Part shown: piece after piece, positions 49,121-61,271 of the stretch
Position numbering within the stretch: position 1 is the first letter of the stretch
Layout: every line of letters starts with the position of its first letter
Assembly: GCF_021462225.1 (NCBI RefSeq)
Contig: NC_061815.1
Coordinates: 45,295,986-45,359,985 of the forward strand
Length of the DNA: 64,000 nucleotides
Direction of reading: 5' to 3'
From: Girardinichthys multiradiatus
Lineage: Eukaryota; Chordata; Actinopteri; Cyprinodontiformes; Goodeidae
The notes under the pieces: generated by a model
Told to the model about the DNA's origin: nothing
Databases searched by the model: none
The model's input: only the letters and a program-made list of their open reading frames with translations
Position numbers and translations under genes: made by a program

Positions 49121-50725
49121 TGAAACAAACACTGTCATTATCACCACCACAGTATTTAAAATAGTTTACATAAAGAGGCAGTTACATACAATACTATCAT
49201 GCAGCTATGAATGCCATTTTACAGTATTTCTGTTTCTTTCATTGTAAATAAATATTAATTTATTTATTTTACTCAATAAGGAAAATCATCCCTAATTTCA
49301 TGGTCTGTAATACAAATACAATAAAGAGAATTACAGCATTTGTTTCAGATGGTTAAGATTGCTATTGTTAATCAATATTTAAGAATGTTTAAGATATATT
49401 AAGATTACAGACAATGATAAAAAACTATCTCAGGAGAGGATATTCTACATTTAATAAATCGTTCTGGAAGTGGAATATTAAAGAAAATGTTTGATTAGGA
49501 TACTTTTAACCAAACATTATAATCCAGTCATTCCTACATTGGTGCATGAGTGACTATGAGGCCAAAGGAGGACATATAAATATGCACATGCATGATGACA
49601 GACTCGATAAGTTCAAACAAAAATGCAAACAATTACTCAACTGCACATGTATCCTGCGAATCTCCTGTGTGCCAATGTGCCTGTTTTAGGAAGGAACTAT
49701 AACCATAACACAGTGGTTGTTTCCTGCCTATGGGAGATTTAATAGGTGACTGGGCAGATGACTCACTCGGCATGCAGCGGATGTGTTCCCTTTAGCATGA
49801 TACTTACAATAGGTACTTGGTTTTGGTTGAAGGTTAAGAAGCAGATCTCACTATATTTTGTCTGCAGAAATCCCAGAATGAAAACCAAAACATTGTCAGA
49901 GTAGTGGCATCAGAGTAAAAAAACAAAAAACAACAGTCAAACCAACAATAAACAAGACATTTAGTAGCCCGTCTGTCTCTGCATGATATTTTAATACCCA
50001 GCTCTTTTTAACATACAGCACTGAAAATAATTATTTTACACAATAATATTTTTCTCAGTAAATATATTTCTAATGGGCCTTTGGTCTTAAATTTACAACA
50101 GATGTTGGTAACAATCCAACTAATCCACCCATACAAAGAAATAATAGCAAATTAGTCATTAGTTATGTCTTATACAGGGCAAAAGACTCAGGAAATTATT
50201 ATTGAAAATGTTAAGGAAAGAAGCTACAAAAAGTCAAAAAAGCCAAGATTTTAGCTGAAATCTGTTCATATCTAGAAAGCAATCCTGCACCTTTTCAGTG
50301 AAAAAAATATGAGCAGGTTTAGTCCAAACTGATGGCCCATAAAAAGGGACCAAGGTATCATACAAGAAGCATGCCACGATGTGTAAAAACAATGAACTCT
50401 CTCAAAACCTTTGTAACCTCATTGTAGCAATACATGCTGATGTCATTTGTTATAGAAGTGTTTCTACTGTTCCAGAGAGCAAAGTTAGGGCTAAAATCCA
50501 GGAGCGGAGAGAAATTATTTCACCATAAATCAGCTGCGACCATCTTTTCCCTGCAAGGGCTCTGACAGAAGAGTCAAAATTAATCAGAAGAGTTGTCCGA
50601 GTGCCAAGGCCCTCTCTCAGGGCCTCTTTGTCTACTTACTGTGGAAGACTCCACTGCAGAAGGAAAACTATTTGAAACTTGTGTAAAGTTTGCTGCAGAA
50701 GCTTAGAATCAGCTCTTCCCGACTG
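49121..50725. other. gene-free AT-rich stretch
   Basis: Nothing recognised. Confidence 0.4.
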
Positions 50726-50729
50726 CAAA

Positions 50730-50960
50730 AAGGAGGACTGCTCCCTCCAGCTTGGGGGTCGGTCGCTGTCTCAAGCAGAAGAGTTTAAGAATCTTGGTTT
50801 CTTGTTCACCAGTGATGGTAGAATAGAACAGTAGGAGGATAGACAGATGTTTTAGGGCTCATCTGCAATAATGCAAGCACTGTTTTTGTGGTGAAGAAGG
50901 AGCTGAGTCTATAAGCAAAATTTTGATTTACTGGTTTGTTTGAATTATTTGAGTTGTTTT
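50730..50960 (+). mobile_element. LINE ORF2 remnant (plus strand)
   Basis: The strings cttgggggtcggtcgctgtc, gagtttaagaatcttggttt, gttcaccagtgatggtagaa and tggtgaagaaggagctgagt match in order the segment after the reverse transcriptase of a fish LINE (family pattern LGSxVSQxxEFKYLGVLFTS then VVKKELSxKAK). Short and full of stops. Confidence 0.55.
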
Positions 50961-53516
50961 ATGTGTATTTTAAATGTGTCATTGTTTTACTGTACATGTA
51001 GATGGTGAAGAACACATTTTACAGCAATGTTAATAAAAATCACTTAAAAGTAAGGAAAAACTCATGAAGCATATGATATTTTCATCCACATAACTACAGA
51101 AAAAACCCCTGCACTTTAATACAGATCTTTTTACTGGTTTTTATTGCATTTCAAAACTTGTGTAGGGTTAGAATCTTATAAATACCTATATTTTGATAAA
51201 GATTTTTTTTTTTATCAGATTGGAGGACTCACTACTACACAGTTGCTGTAAAAAGGCACCAATAAAATGCCTTCTGGAGGTCAAATTTAGAGATTCTAAC
51301 TATGGAATGAAATAAAAGTTTAATTAATTAACTTAAGAAAAACATTCAGGATGGATACGATTTTAAATTGCAAAATATTCTTGAATTGCCTGTAGTCTTG
51401 TCGACCGCAATCCAGATGGGAGGCAACAGCTCTGGCTCACTGTCGGCCTGCAGCTTGAGTCCAAGTACTGCCTGGCCTCAGTATTTATCCCTGCTTCCAA
51501 ACTGGAACCTAGAGAGAAATGCAATTCAGGCTGCATGGCCAAACATAGGGGGACAGCTGGCTGCTAGTCTGACACATTTGTTTCTCTCTTCACAAGGTCT
51601 GTTGACATCAACATCCTTTAGCACTGCAAGGAATTACCTGGAGACAGTGTGAGAAGTTCAAAGAAACACTGTCAGTCCCAATAGGTGACTCCCTTATAAA
51701 TGTGTGATGCAGAAATTCCTCTGCATCTTATGTTAACTGTTTAAGTGATATCAGACCCCGAACGTTATACTGATCCTGAATGGCATCATCTTAATGCAAA
51801 AGGTCTTCGCTTATCAGAATAGAAATTTGCTGACATTCTGTAGTACATAACTGCTGCTCAACAAGTAGTTTCAAACTGACTTCCTGATGGGATATCTGAT
51901 GAAAACATGCAGTTTTTCACTGTAATTACAACTAACTTTAATGACATGTTTTGTACTGACTTGATGTGAAAGGTTTACATAAAAAGCAAACATGAAATAA
52001 AAATCTTGATTAGTGCTTCATGTTTTGGTTAAAACTGAAATTCCCAAATGACCATAGAGATCTCTAGGAAAAATAAGCATCTCTGTAAAGTTATTTATAT
52101 GAAGGGGCACAAATGCTCTTGGCTGTGTGAGGAAAACTAGAGACCTATAAATAGAAGTTGAGAGATTGCAAGAAAAACGTAGAAGGGGAAAAAAAGATGT
52201 CAAGGGAGAAAGAAGAAGAACCAGGGAAGCGATGCCTGGCTTTATTATATCCTAATATGCCTTCCATACTCCGTCTGTGAGGAGAAGAGTGCCGAGACAT
52301 AATTATATCCCCTCCCCAGGCCGTCTTCCTGTATTAACGTCTCCTCTAGTTCACTGGCTGCGACAGAGACAAATGAGAGAGTTTTTCCAGCAGATCATTC
52401 TCATCCGTTACTGCCAGTTCCATGTGATAGATCGTCGCAGCTAAAGCGGGGCAATAGATCAAGGCGTAAAAGAGCCTCTGTAGCGTAGACTACCCCTGAA
52501 GAGCGCAGCTTTACAGATCATCGCCCGTCTAATGCTTATGTGGGTTACGAGTCAGATCCTGTTAGTTGTAGAGGTCCCTTTTCCAACCTTTTTTTCTGAA
52601 ACCCTTCTAACATCATGTCTTGTTTCCTTTTTTTAATCATTAGTCCGGAATAAATTGCTGTAATTGTGCTGATGACCTCACATTATCACAGACAATGTGC
52701 TTTTTGAGTCTCCTGTTGTGAATAATTGGGTACAATTACCTGGTCATTATACATGTGCTTAGTATTATTTAAATCACCCTTCATATTTACCTGTTCAGTT
52801 TTAAAGAAAATGCTGTTGTTAACAATTACTTTTGCTTTTACATGGACCATTGTTTTTCTGTAGACATCACACGCTGGACTATTCCCTCGTTATTTCTTTT
52901 TTAAAAAGAGCATCATTTGAGTGTAAATGTTAGAAAATTAGATGTTTTTGCTACTGGAAACAAATATGGTTTAAAGGTACATATCACAGCAATAATGAGG
53001 CAAAAAACAGACCAGGAACTATTGAGATGATGTAAGGCAGATGTAGCCCAACATCATTTAGCGATCATACTTCAGCACATGTGCATGTATCACAACCTGA
53101 CAAGATTTTAGTCATCTGTCTGACAGCTAAATATGGCAATTTGTTCTTTTTTAACTACTTTCAAATATTTCAAACTAATTAGAAAAAAATATCTAAAAAT
53201 GACCTTTACGTCGTTATGTATACATGTCTCACAAATAATCTACTAGGCTTAATTACAACCTTAAATTACATTTTCATTGGTACAGCAGTTAAAATACCAC
53301 AGTTTGTATCTGAAAACAGCTTCTTATTCTTAACGGACTACAGAAAACTGCTTCCTGTAAATTTCTCCCAAAATTTTCTTTCCAATCAGCATAAAATGCA
53401 GTCAGCATGCCTCATGAGTGAACAGTCATTGCTACTTTTTGCAGTTCAATGTAAAAGTTTAGCACCAAAATGTTATTTTCTGAATTTCCCGTTATATCTC
53501 CACATCTTACCACACT

Positions 53517-53518
<2 letters not shown>
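50961..53518. other. gene-free stretch with enhancer-like block 52250-52570
   Basis: AT-rich, with one repeat-free CpG-containing block at 52250-52570 described separately. Confidence 0.35.
52250..52570. promoter_or_regulatory. candidate enhancer, CpG-containing
   Basis: Carries TAATTA (52300-52305), gatagatcgtcgcagctaaa and catcgcccgtctaatgctta. It is free of repeats and clearly different in composition from the AT-rich flanks. One of the strongest conserved-element candidates by eye, without proof of conservation. Confidence 0.32.

Positions 53519-53554
<36 letters not shown>
53519..53554. repeat. (GT)18 microsatellite
   Basis: Pure GT run of 36 bases. Confidence 0.97.
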
Positions 53555-53555
<1 letters not shown>

Positions 53556-53884
53556 GTGATTTGCTGCAAAGATCTTTGCTTGCCTTTTGATCATTGTAAA
53601 AAATTGTATAAATAAATGTTGATTGATTTATTAATTAACTGATGTTTTCTCATATATGTGTAAAAGAATTGCAAATGTGGCAGAAAAATTGTTTTGCTAA
53701 ATATCAATATATGTCTGGACTAGAGCTTAGGTTTCAAGTTAGACATTTTAAGATGCTGGTGTGTTCCAAGGCTATTTCTTTTTCTAGGTGAATATGCAGA
53801 GGACATAGCTGGTAGTGCAAATCCAAACCAGGTTTCTTTTTTACCCATTGATCTCTATTTGGTTTTTTTTGTTTTTTTTTACAC

Positions 53885-54195
53885 AAGGTTAATCCTGGCA
53901 GAATGCAGAAGGGCTGGCTTACCTGTCCAGAGACACACCCTGGACAGATCACCAGAGAAACATAGGGCAACACAGAGACACAACCATGCACACACATTCA
54001 CACCTAAGAACTTAGAGGGCCTAATTAACCTAACGTGCATGTTTTTGGATGGTGGGAGAACGTCGCAGTACCTGAAGAGAAGCCATATGTGCAGGGCTGC
54101 ATTAAACTCCACATAGAATAGCCCTGGCTGGGATTTATACCTGAGGCCTTCCTGCTATGAGGGTATAGTTCTAGCATCTGTTCCATTGAGCAGCC
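53885..54195 (+). repeat. dispersed fish repeat, copy 3
   Basis: acaccctggacagatcacca, cacacattcacacctaagaa, cctaattaacctaacgtgca, tgtttttggatggtgggaga, then a tail gggatttatacctgaggcct. It is the fullest copy of the family at 32262-32515 and extends it on the right. Confidence 0.7.
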
Positions 54196-55755
54196 CAGTT
54201 ACTGATTAATCAGACTTATTTAGCAAAAGTGCACTACTATAGTATAAAACAGAGTTTATAATAAATGAAAGGTGAATTTTATTTAGTTGTTAAAAATACT
54301 TACTCAAAATACATTTCTGTTGAAAATTAATCTTTTAAACCTGTTTTCTAACCTTGTTTTTTCACTATTAAGGTTCACTGCTGCTGTGTTCAGCTCTCTC
54401 TTTCCTGGGAACAGCCATTTGCAGAACTATCTCTGCCATTAACTATTCTTCTTTCACATAAAAATCACTTCTGGGTCAAACTTTCTTTGTTTTTCCTTTG
54501 ACTCCTTCCTGTCCTTTCAATGGTCATGACAGGAGGCTTGTGATACTGGTTCTGATTGTAGTGGAAGTGACTCAATCTTTTCCAATGTTGCAACATCCTT
54601 GCTCAAGAGGCAGTAGGCTTGAACTGTATGTTTTTGGTTCTGAATCTCAGTTTATGGTAGTATTATACTGGATGGAATAAGATTGATTTCAATATAAACC
54701 GAACAAGACTGGAATCTATATACTGAAGCACATTTAAGACTTGAAGCAAAAAAACTAATCCATGATGAAAATCACACAGTGCATGCTTGTTATTTTACAC
54801 TGCTTATTGTGGCTATAAAAAGATTACAAAAGCATATTACTGCTGGAGAACAACTAAGTATCCTATCTCAATCAGAGGTAGTGAAAAGACATTCCTAAAT
54901 AGCATACTGCTTCTTTATATGCTACAAGTAACATGGCGAATTAGCAGGACTGCACAACATTACAGATTTCAATTAATTCTGATCAGCATAGATGCTGCAG
55001 CAGTCCCCCACCAAACAGGCAAATGTTTATGCAAATTGAAGCTGTTAGACCAGGGAAAAGATAGCTGGAAACTGTGAAATGGATAAAATAACATCCATAG
55101 AAGCTTCCAGGTATTTGTCAATATGATGCTTTAAATATTTCAGAAATACTAGTGGTAATTTATCTTAGCGGATTTAGCAACAAGTACCATAATTAGATGA
55201 TGCAAGGTTTTGCTCTTCATTTGTGCAATTTAAAGTTTTTCATCTAAACTAAACATAGGACAAGAAATGCTGTAATTCATGAATGTCCACCGATGCTATT
55301 CAGTTCCTGACAGAAGCCTTGGCAGAAACCCCGAGATCTCACAAGGGTCAAAGTATGTGTGACTTTCCTCACCCAAACAGGATATGTTTAAAGAACTTCT
55401 GTAGACCTCGCCCGCTTTTTCTGTAAAATGTGTCAAAGGAGTCATTTTTCTTGTCTTTCTCTTCATCGGGGTTGTGGGAACCAAGGCTGTTGTGATGACA
55501 GCTATCGTGGCATGGGCTGGTTCGAAGAAGTCACCCCATTGTTCACTTTGATAAATCGCTTAGATGGTAGTGACCTTTTCAGACTACTCTTCCTTCTATG
55601 ACTTTGATGTATTAAAGTGTGAGAAACAGCTAGAGTATAGTTCTCTGTCTTTAGACAGCTTCCTTGTCAGACCCTGAAAATTAAATCTGAATCCTCTCGA
55701 GATTTAAACACGTCAAAGGTAGATATTAATGGATCTGTCCATGTTTTCCTGTACT
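54196..55755. other. gene-free stretch
   Basis: AT-rich DNA; no exon or repeat recognised. Confidence 0.4.
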
Positions 55756-55759
55756 GACA

Positions 55760-56260
55760 TCTCAACAAAATGTGCCACGTTTAAAGCAAGGGAGCTTCCA
55801 GAAAGTTTTCAGAGTGGGGCCACCAGTAAGCTTGGGATGGTACACCAAGAGCAAACGTAACAGAAATTAAGCGTTGTATTATACTGTCTTTAATCAGAAA
55901 ATCAGCCAGGAGGACCATGGTAGCTGTGAACTGTTACATGCTTCACAACTCGAGACTGGTGGGGATGGTTCACTACTAGCAGGACAACGACCCACAATAT
56001 GCAGTCAGAGATACAATAGAATGGTTTAAATCACTGTATCCTGATATGTTAAAATGGCCTAGTCAAAGTCAAGACCTAAATCCAGATGAAAATCTATGCC
56101 AAGATCATCCAATCTGACTACGTAAAAGCTGTTCTGCAAAGACAAAAGGGTAATACACGTGCAAAATGGTAGAGACATGCTCCAAAAGTCTGGCAGCTGA
56201 AACTGCATCAAAAAGTGGGATTGAATTCAGTTGTTATAAGTAAAATATTCAAAAAAACTT
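55760..56260 (+). mobile_element. Tc1-like relic, C-terminal half
   Basis: Contains the catalytic-core vocabulary of a Tc1 transposase in order: gcaggacaacgacccacaat (the DND/NDP region with the second catalytic Asp, about 55980), then tggcctagtcaaagtcaaga and cctaaatccagatgaaaatc (WPSQSQDLNPxEN, third catalytic residue region, near 56085), then aagtctggcagctgaaactg. Stops and frameshifts interrupt it. The N-terminal half and left end are missing. Confidence 0.75.
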
Positions 56261-56776
56261 TCCAATAGACATAAGCCTCTATACTCCATATCAACAAATG
56301 TTGTCAAGTATGAACTTTGAAGTGAATGTTGTTTCACATTTTGTTTGTTCAAATCTTTTTAGAAAATTTAAATGTAGGAATCGGACACTGAATAATTCTT
56401 CTTTGTCTCATTTCCCAGACATGCTCAAGTATCCGTCTTGCTCTCCATTTTATCTTTCTGTCTTGTCTTTGCCTAAAACCTTGAGATTCACCACAACAGG
56501 TGTCGAGGTCAACCGAGAGGTCACAGCTTTTACATTTGGCTTGCTAAAGACTGGCGACAAGAAACCTGCAGGAGAAAAAGAATCCACGATACTAAAGGGC
56601 GTGATTTATTACGTCTGCCAGAAATCTGCAGAGACTGGATGAAAAACAGCCGCAAAGGTTAGAAAACACAGTCTGCTATCAATATTTTAATCTGGCTGAG
56701 TCCACAGAGTGTCATGCTTTACTTAGCTTCTTCATGCTTTATTATTCACAAAAAGAAAAAAGGAACACGCTGTGCC
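56261..56776. other. gene-free stretch
   Basis: The 114-codon ORF at 56298-56642 lies outside any recognised element and shows no domain. The stretch ends with GTGCC (56772-56776), the left target duplication of the retrotransposon that follows. Confidence 0.35.
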
Positions 56777-56850
56777 TGTCAGGATCTGGGTTGTGTTTGT
56801 GTTTTTGTGCTTGCTACATGTGTTCAGTGTTTTCAGACGGCACTGGAGTT
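56777..56850 (+). repeat. 5' LTR fragment
   Basis: TGTCAGGATCTGGGTTGTG and onward to cagacggcactggag, similar to the first bases of the solo LTR at 41995. The break into pol occurs at cactggagttcc; cgctggagttctc is also the sequence just before the 3' LTR part at about 58695-58708, suggesting recombination at that short shared string. Confidence 0.7.
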
Positions 56851-58720
56851 CCATCACATTTCTGGGCTACATCCTTGAGGGTGGACAGGTATGTTCAGAT
56901 CCAGAGAGAATAAAAGCAGTACTGGAATGGCTGGTGCCTGACTCTCGCAAATCATTACAACGTTTTTTGGGATTTGCAACTTTTTACAGATGTTTCATTA
57001 AGGATTATAGTCTCATTGCTGCACTAGCTTCGTCTAAGTTCTCATTTTTGTGGACATCCGAAGCCGAAGCAGCTTTCCAAGCTCTCAAAGATAAGTTCTC
57101 CCAAGCCCCCATTTTAGTCCATTCGGATTCCTCAAGACAGTTCCTCCTGGAGGTAGACACTTCTGACATTGGGGTTGGAGCGGTGTTATCACAGAACTCA
57201 GAAGATGTGAGACTTCATCCTTGTGCTTTTGTTCCCCACAGGTTCAGTAACACAGAGAGGAACTATGACGTGGGTGACAGAGAACTGCTGGGAATTAAAA
57301 TGGCCCTTGAGGAGTGGCGCCACTTGTGGGGACTGAGCATCCCATCCAAGTCTGGACTGATCATAAGAACTTGGCCACCTCCAGTCAGCTAAAAGACTTA
57401 ACCCACGCCAGTCTCAGTGGTCTTTATTTTTCTCTCGTTTTAACTTATGCATTTCTTTCAGACCAGTAAGCTAAGAACACTAAGCCGGATGCCCTCTCCA
57501 GACAGTTTGCCACTGATGACTCCATGAAGGAACCAGCTCCCATCCTGCCGCCCTGTTGGACGGTTGGAGCACTCAGGTGGGAGATAGAGGACACTGTTCT
57601 TAGGGCTCAATAACAAGAACCTCTCAATGGACTGCCAAACCGCATCTATGTTCCATCTAAAGTACGTTCCCGACTAATCGATTGGTTGCACACAGCAAAA
57701 TGTTCTGCCCATCCTGGTGTTAGCAGAACTATCGCACTAGTTCTTGGTGGCCCTCGCTGCATAAAGATGTGAAAATTTGTTCAGGCTTGTGTAATCTGTG
57801 CCAGAAATAAGTCCAGTAACCAGTCACCCGCGGGTCTTCTCCAACCTCTCAGCATCCCAAATCAACCTTGGTCTCATATAGCATTGGATTTCTTTACCGG
57901 ACCTCCCCTTTCCTCAGGTATGACAACAGTTCTCACTATTGTGGATCGTTTCTCTAAGGCATGTCATCTCATCCCCCTCAGGAAGATTCCGTCAGCCCTA
58001 CAGACAGCCAAACTTCTCACAAAACGTGTTTTGTCTTCATGGAATCCCACAGGACATTCTATCCGACCGAGGCCCACAGTTCATCTCACAGGTTTTGAAA
58101 CAGTTTTGTTTAGCTCTAGGAGCTAAGGTTTCATTGACCTCAGGTTATCACCCTCAGTCTAATGGTCAAACCGAAAGATTGAATCAGCAGCTGGAATCCA
58201 CCTTATGATGTCTCACATCCACAAATCCCTCAGATTGGTGCTCATACCTACCTTGGGTTGAGTATGCATTAAATTCACACGTTTCTTCAGCTACTGAATG
58301 TTCACCTTTTGAAGCTTCCCTTGGTTATCAGCCACCTCTGTTTGCTGCCGACGAAAAGGATATCAGTTTCATCTGTCCAACATGTCCGCCGCTGCAAATC
58401 CATCCGGGACCCGACTATCCAGACCTTGGACCGCACTACTGACCAAAACAAGCATTTCGCTGATCGGAAACGCAGGCCTGCACCTAGATACCAGCCTGGA
58501 CAGAAGGTATGGTTGTCAGCACGTGATATTCCCCTTAAATCCATTTCTCGGAAGCTTTCGCCTCGTTTCATCGGTCCCTATGAGATTGAGACTGTGATTA
58601 GTCCCTCTGCTGTTCGCCCTTCGTTTACCTGCAAGTCTTCGCAATCATCCTACTTTCCATTTATCTCAGATAAAGCCAGAGGTCTCCAGTGACTCGCTGG
58701 AGTTCTCAGGTGTGCTGGGT
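56850..58720 (+). pseudogene. Ty3/Gypsy pol remnant (RT end, RNase H, integrase)
   Basis: RT connection region ([13 protein letters not shown] near 56855; [15 protein letters not shown]), RNase H-like part with [15 protein letters not shown] (catalytic-type Asp) and [15 protein letters not shown] (57260-57300); frame lost at about 57335. Integrase: HHCC-type zinc region around 57690-57800 with an in-frame stop; catalytic core ALDFFTGPP (first Asp near 57890) and LSDRGPQF (second Asp near 58065) in two different frames; [13 protein letters not shown] (Glu near 58175), then a stop. The C-terminal part [17 protein letters not shown] ... [10 protein letters not shown] is intact in frame (58490-58615). 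There are at least three frame changes. Confidence 0.88.
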
Positions 58721-58723
58721 GAC

Positions 58724-60188
58724 AGGTGTGACTTATTCTACTTTTAGAATTATGATTATTGATTAATTAATCTTTATCAATAATTATTATTAAAAATCAT
58801 AATTTGACAAAATTAATTTCTTAACCAAAATCCTCATTTAGGAATCGAGACCTTTGATAATTACAACCGTTAAATACTCAGTAATAATTGATAACTATTA
58901 CCAGAGATGTCACTGTTTAATCGACCGTTTCTGCCGAAACGTGTGGAACTTTTAACTTTATCTTGACTGACGAATCACTCTTACACAAAACAAACCCAGA
59001 AACGCCTTCTCTTTATCTATGTGAATATTTATTAAATCACAGCCCTGATACACTCGCTCTTCCAATTTAATAATCTTCACCTAATCAAACATGCAAAGTT
59101 CTACACAAATGGGGTAAAATATCTAACTAAACCAAATAAAGCAAAACATCAGTGGGTGTGTATGGAATCAACCAGCAGTTATGGCAAAAATGATAATATG
59201 ACAAAGGGGTGTGGTGGTGAGGGGCGGTGGGGCGCAGCTCCAACTGTAACTCAGTTATACTCAGTCATAAAACCTCCCCCAACTCTTGAGCAAACAAAGG
59301 GTTATAAAACCTTTGGTGGCAAGCTAGCAAGCAGTAAGGTTGAAGACAAAGAAAATGGGGAATTTCACCATGAGGTTATTATAACAGTCCAGTCTCACAG
59401 CGCACCTACGCTGACTCTCAGGTGTTCAATAACCACGGAAAACACACACAAAGCTGTGGAGCGCAGCGGCCTCCAGACGTCAAACACGGCACATCAAAGT
59501 TTCAATAAAAAGGTTACATGCACATATAATCCAGAACACATTAGATTAAATAGCGAATCTCATCGCAATAAAACCTCCTGTACCCTGCCCAGACTTCCTA
59601 AGAAAGAAATAAAAAAAAATAAAAGATGGGTTTTACTTGTCGTTGTCTCCCTTCTGCGCGGGGTTGAGAGAGAATGGGGTGGAAGTTGAAAGTTACTGTG
59701 CGTCCACAGTTGACGTCAGGAAAAGCGGTCAATCTTCGTCCTCTGGCCTCCTTGGCGAAAGGGAAAATATGATCTGACCATCACAGTCGACTAGGACAAA
59801 ACACGGTGGCGATTCGTCTCTTTGAAACTTTTTTTTTAGTTACGTGTTAAGCTCACGTCTTCGATCGGCAAAGTGAAATTTCTGGCCTTCTTATTCCAGA
59901 AACCTCAGTTATGAATTATTCGTTGGCCAACGAGAGAGAATAAATGAGATCCACTCGGGACTCTTCTCCAGGTGATGCTTCAGATGTTGGTAACCGTGTC
60001 ACTGTCACGGTCTCCAGCTGAAAAGCGACTGGTCAAAATGGGCGCCTTCCTATATAGCGTCCTGTGACATCAGACTGGGGGCGCCCCGTCATATCAGTCA
60101 CAATGTCCGACGGGATCTGTAGGCACGGACTGTCCTGGATACAAAATGGCCGAAAACGCCAGGAGGCCTGGTGACATCCCGCAACGTG
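58724..60188 (-). mobile_element. probable solo LTR of another retroelement, nested, minus orientation
   Basis: About 1.45 kb interrupts the 3' LTR of the host element. Compared with the solo LTR at 41995-42683, host LTR sequence stops after ggtgacaggtg and resumes after 60188. Candidate boundaries are TG at 58729 and CA at 60183, with imperfect target duplication AGGTG/ACGTG (58724-58728, 60184-60188). On the minus strand there is a TATA-like box (60050-60057), an AATAAA signal (59033-59028) and no long reading frame, as in an LTR. The 177-codon plus-strand ORF at 59156-59689 has no domain. The class is unknown. Confidence 0.5.
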
Positions 60189-60924
60189 CAAATGGTCCAA
60201 TATTCAGCAAACACGTGGTTCAACACTACTGATTACTTTGAGGAGTACTTAAGCAGGAGGCTGCCAGCACTTCGACGCCAGTGCTCAGTGGTAACAAGCT
60301 CAAGCCAAACACTAAGTCTATGCTTTGTTCTTCGACTTCGTGTAACTTTGTTTATGCTCCTTCGCAGGTTAAGTAAACCTAAACCCTGGATTTATGTCAC
60401 TGAATACTGATTACGTGTCCGAAAGTCTTTCTGGATGATCAAGACTATCTACATTCTGAGGACTTCATTTCCTATCTCCTGTCTTCGTTTGGATTCGCAT
60501 CAAGCTGGCAGTTTCTTGCTACCTTCGTCTCCTGGATCAAGCCGTAAGCGTACCCTGTCCACCCTCCAATGTAAGCATCTGCACACCAAACTCATTCCTG
60601 TTTGCTCCAAGCTCACACAGAACAGCACCTAAAGAACCTTCTGCAAACTCAACCTCGACAAACCTGGTTCCTGAATCCCTCTACCCTTGGCGACCTGACC
60701 ACACCTATTTAGTAAGCTGTTCTCTTGATTACATTAATTCCTTGTTCTTAGTTCGATATCATTCAGTTCCCTGTTTTCACCAGTTCTCCTCCCCTCTTCC
60801 CATACAGTTGGAGAATCATCTGTTACATTCCTGATTATCATTGTCTCAATAAACATCCTTTACTTATTCTGTTCTCCGGAGTGTTCTCTGTATGTGGGTC
60901 AGATCTATTGGAAACAAAATGACA
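60189..60924 (+). repeat. 3' LTR of the Sushi-like element (main part)
   Basis: Shares gattactttgaggagta, caggaggctgccagcact and the end 'tatgtgggtcagatct ... aaaatgaca' with the solo LTR at 41995-42683. An AATAAA signal (tcaataaacatcc) lies near 60848-60853. Confidence 0.85.
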
Positions 60925-60929
60925 GTGCC

Positions 60930-61269
60930 TGTGAAAATCGCAAAAATAATGTTTGTTTGCATTACCCCTGCTGCCAGATAATAAAGTTTATTTAAAAACT
61001 TTCTATAATTCACATTATGTAACATAAGACATTATGTCAGACGAATATGTAAATGTTATATTTAAAAACAGGCCATGTGTTTTCCATAGCTTTAAAGACC
61101 CATTTAACTGACTAAACTGGAGAAACAATCCATATTTAGGTATTAAAAGAAAATCCTCGGTGTCCTCTTTGGGGCTGTTTAGGGCATACCAGCGAAAACC
61201 AAAAAAAGGCTAGTGTCATGCATGATGCTGAGAAGATGTACAGCATAAAACATTTAATTAGGATGACTG
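60930..61269. other. gene-free spacer
   Basis: AT-rich DNA between two transposons; nothing recognised. Confidence 0.45.
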
Positions 61270-61271
61270 TA

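Larger units (their letters stand above)
56777..60924 (+). mobile_element. Sushi-like Ty3/Gypsy LTR retrotransposon, internally deleted, with nested insertion
   Basis: The element starts TGTCAGGATCTGGG at 56777 and ends gaaacaaaatgaca at 60924. The 5-bp target duplication GTGCC flanks it (56772-56776 and 60925-60929). Only about 75 bases of the 5' LTR remain before a jump into the reverse transcriptase gene, so most of the LTR, leader, gag, protease and the front of RT are deleted. Then come the RT end, RNase H, integrase and a C-terminal region (to about 58720), then a 3' LTR interrupted by a 1.45-kb insertion. It has several frameshifts and stops and cannot be active. The integrase C-terminal GPYEIE/SPSAVR signature and LTR ends are those of the Sushi (fish chromovirus) group. 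Confidence 0.88.

Noticed and set aside
56298..56642. 114-codon ORF beside the Gypsy element as gag
   Set aside because: It lies outside the GTGCC-bounded insertion and has no zinc knuckle or capsid-like features.
59156..59689. 177-codon plus-strand ORF
   Set aside because: Lies inside the nested LTR-like insertion, antisense to its signals, with low-complexity composition and no domain.
58720..60175. GGTGACA as target duplication of the nested insert
   Set aside because: It occurs at both edges, but using it leaves ends that are not TG...CA; the AGGTG/ACGTG pair with TG/CA ends fits an LTR better.
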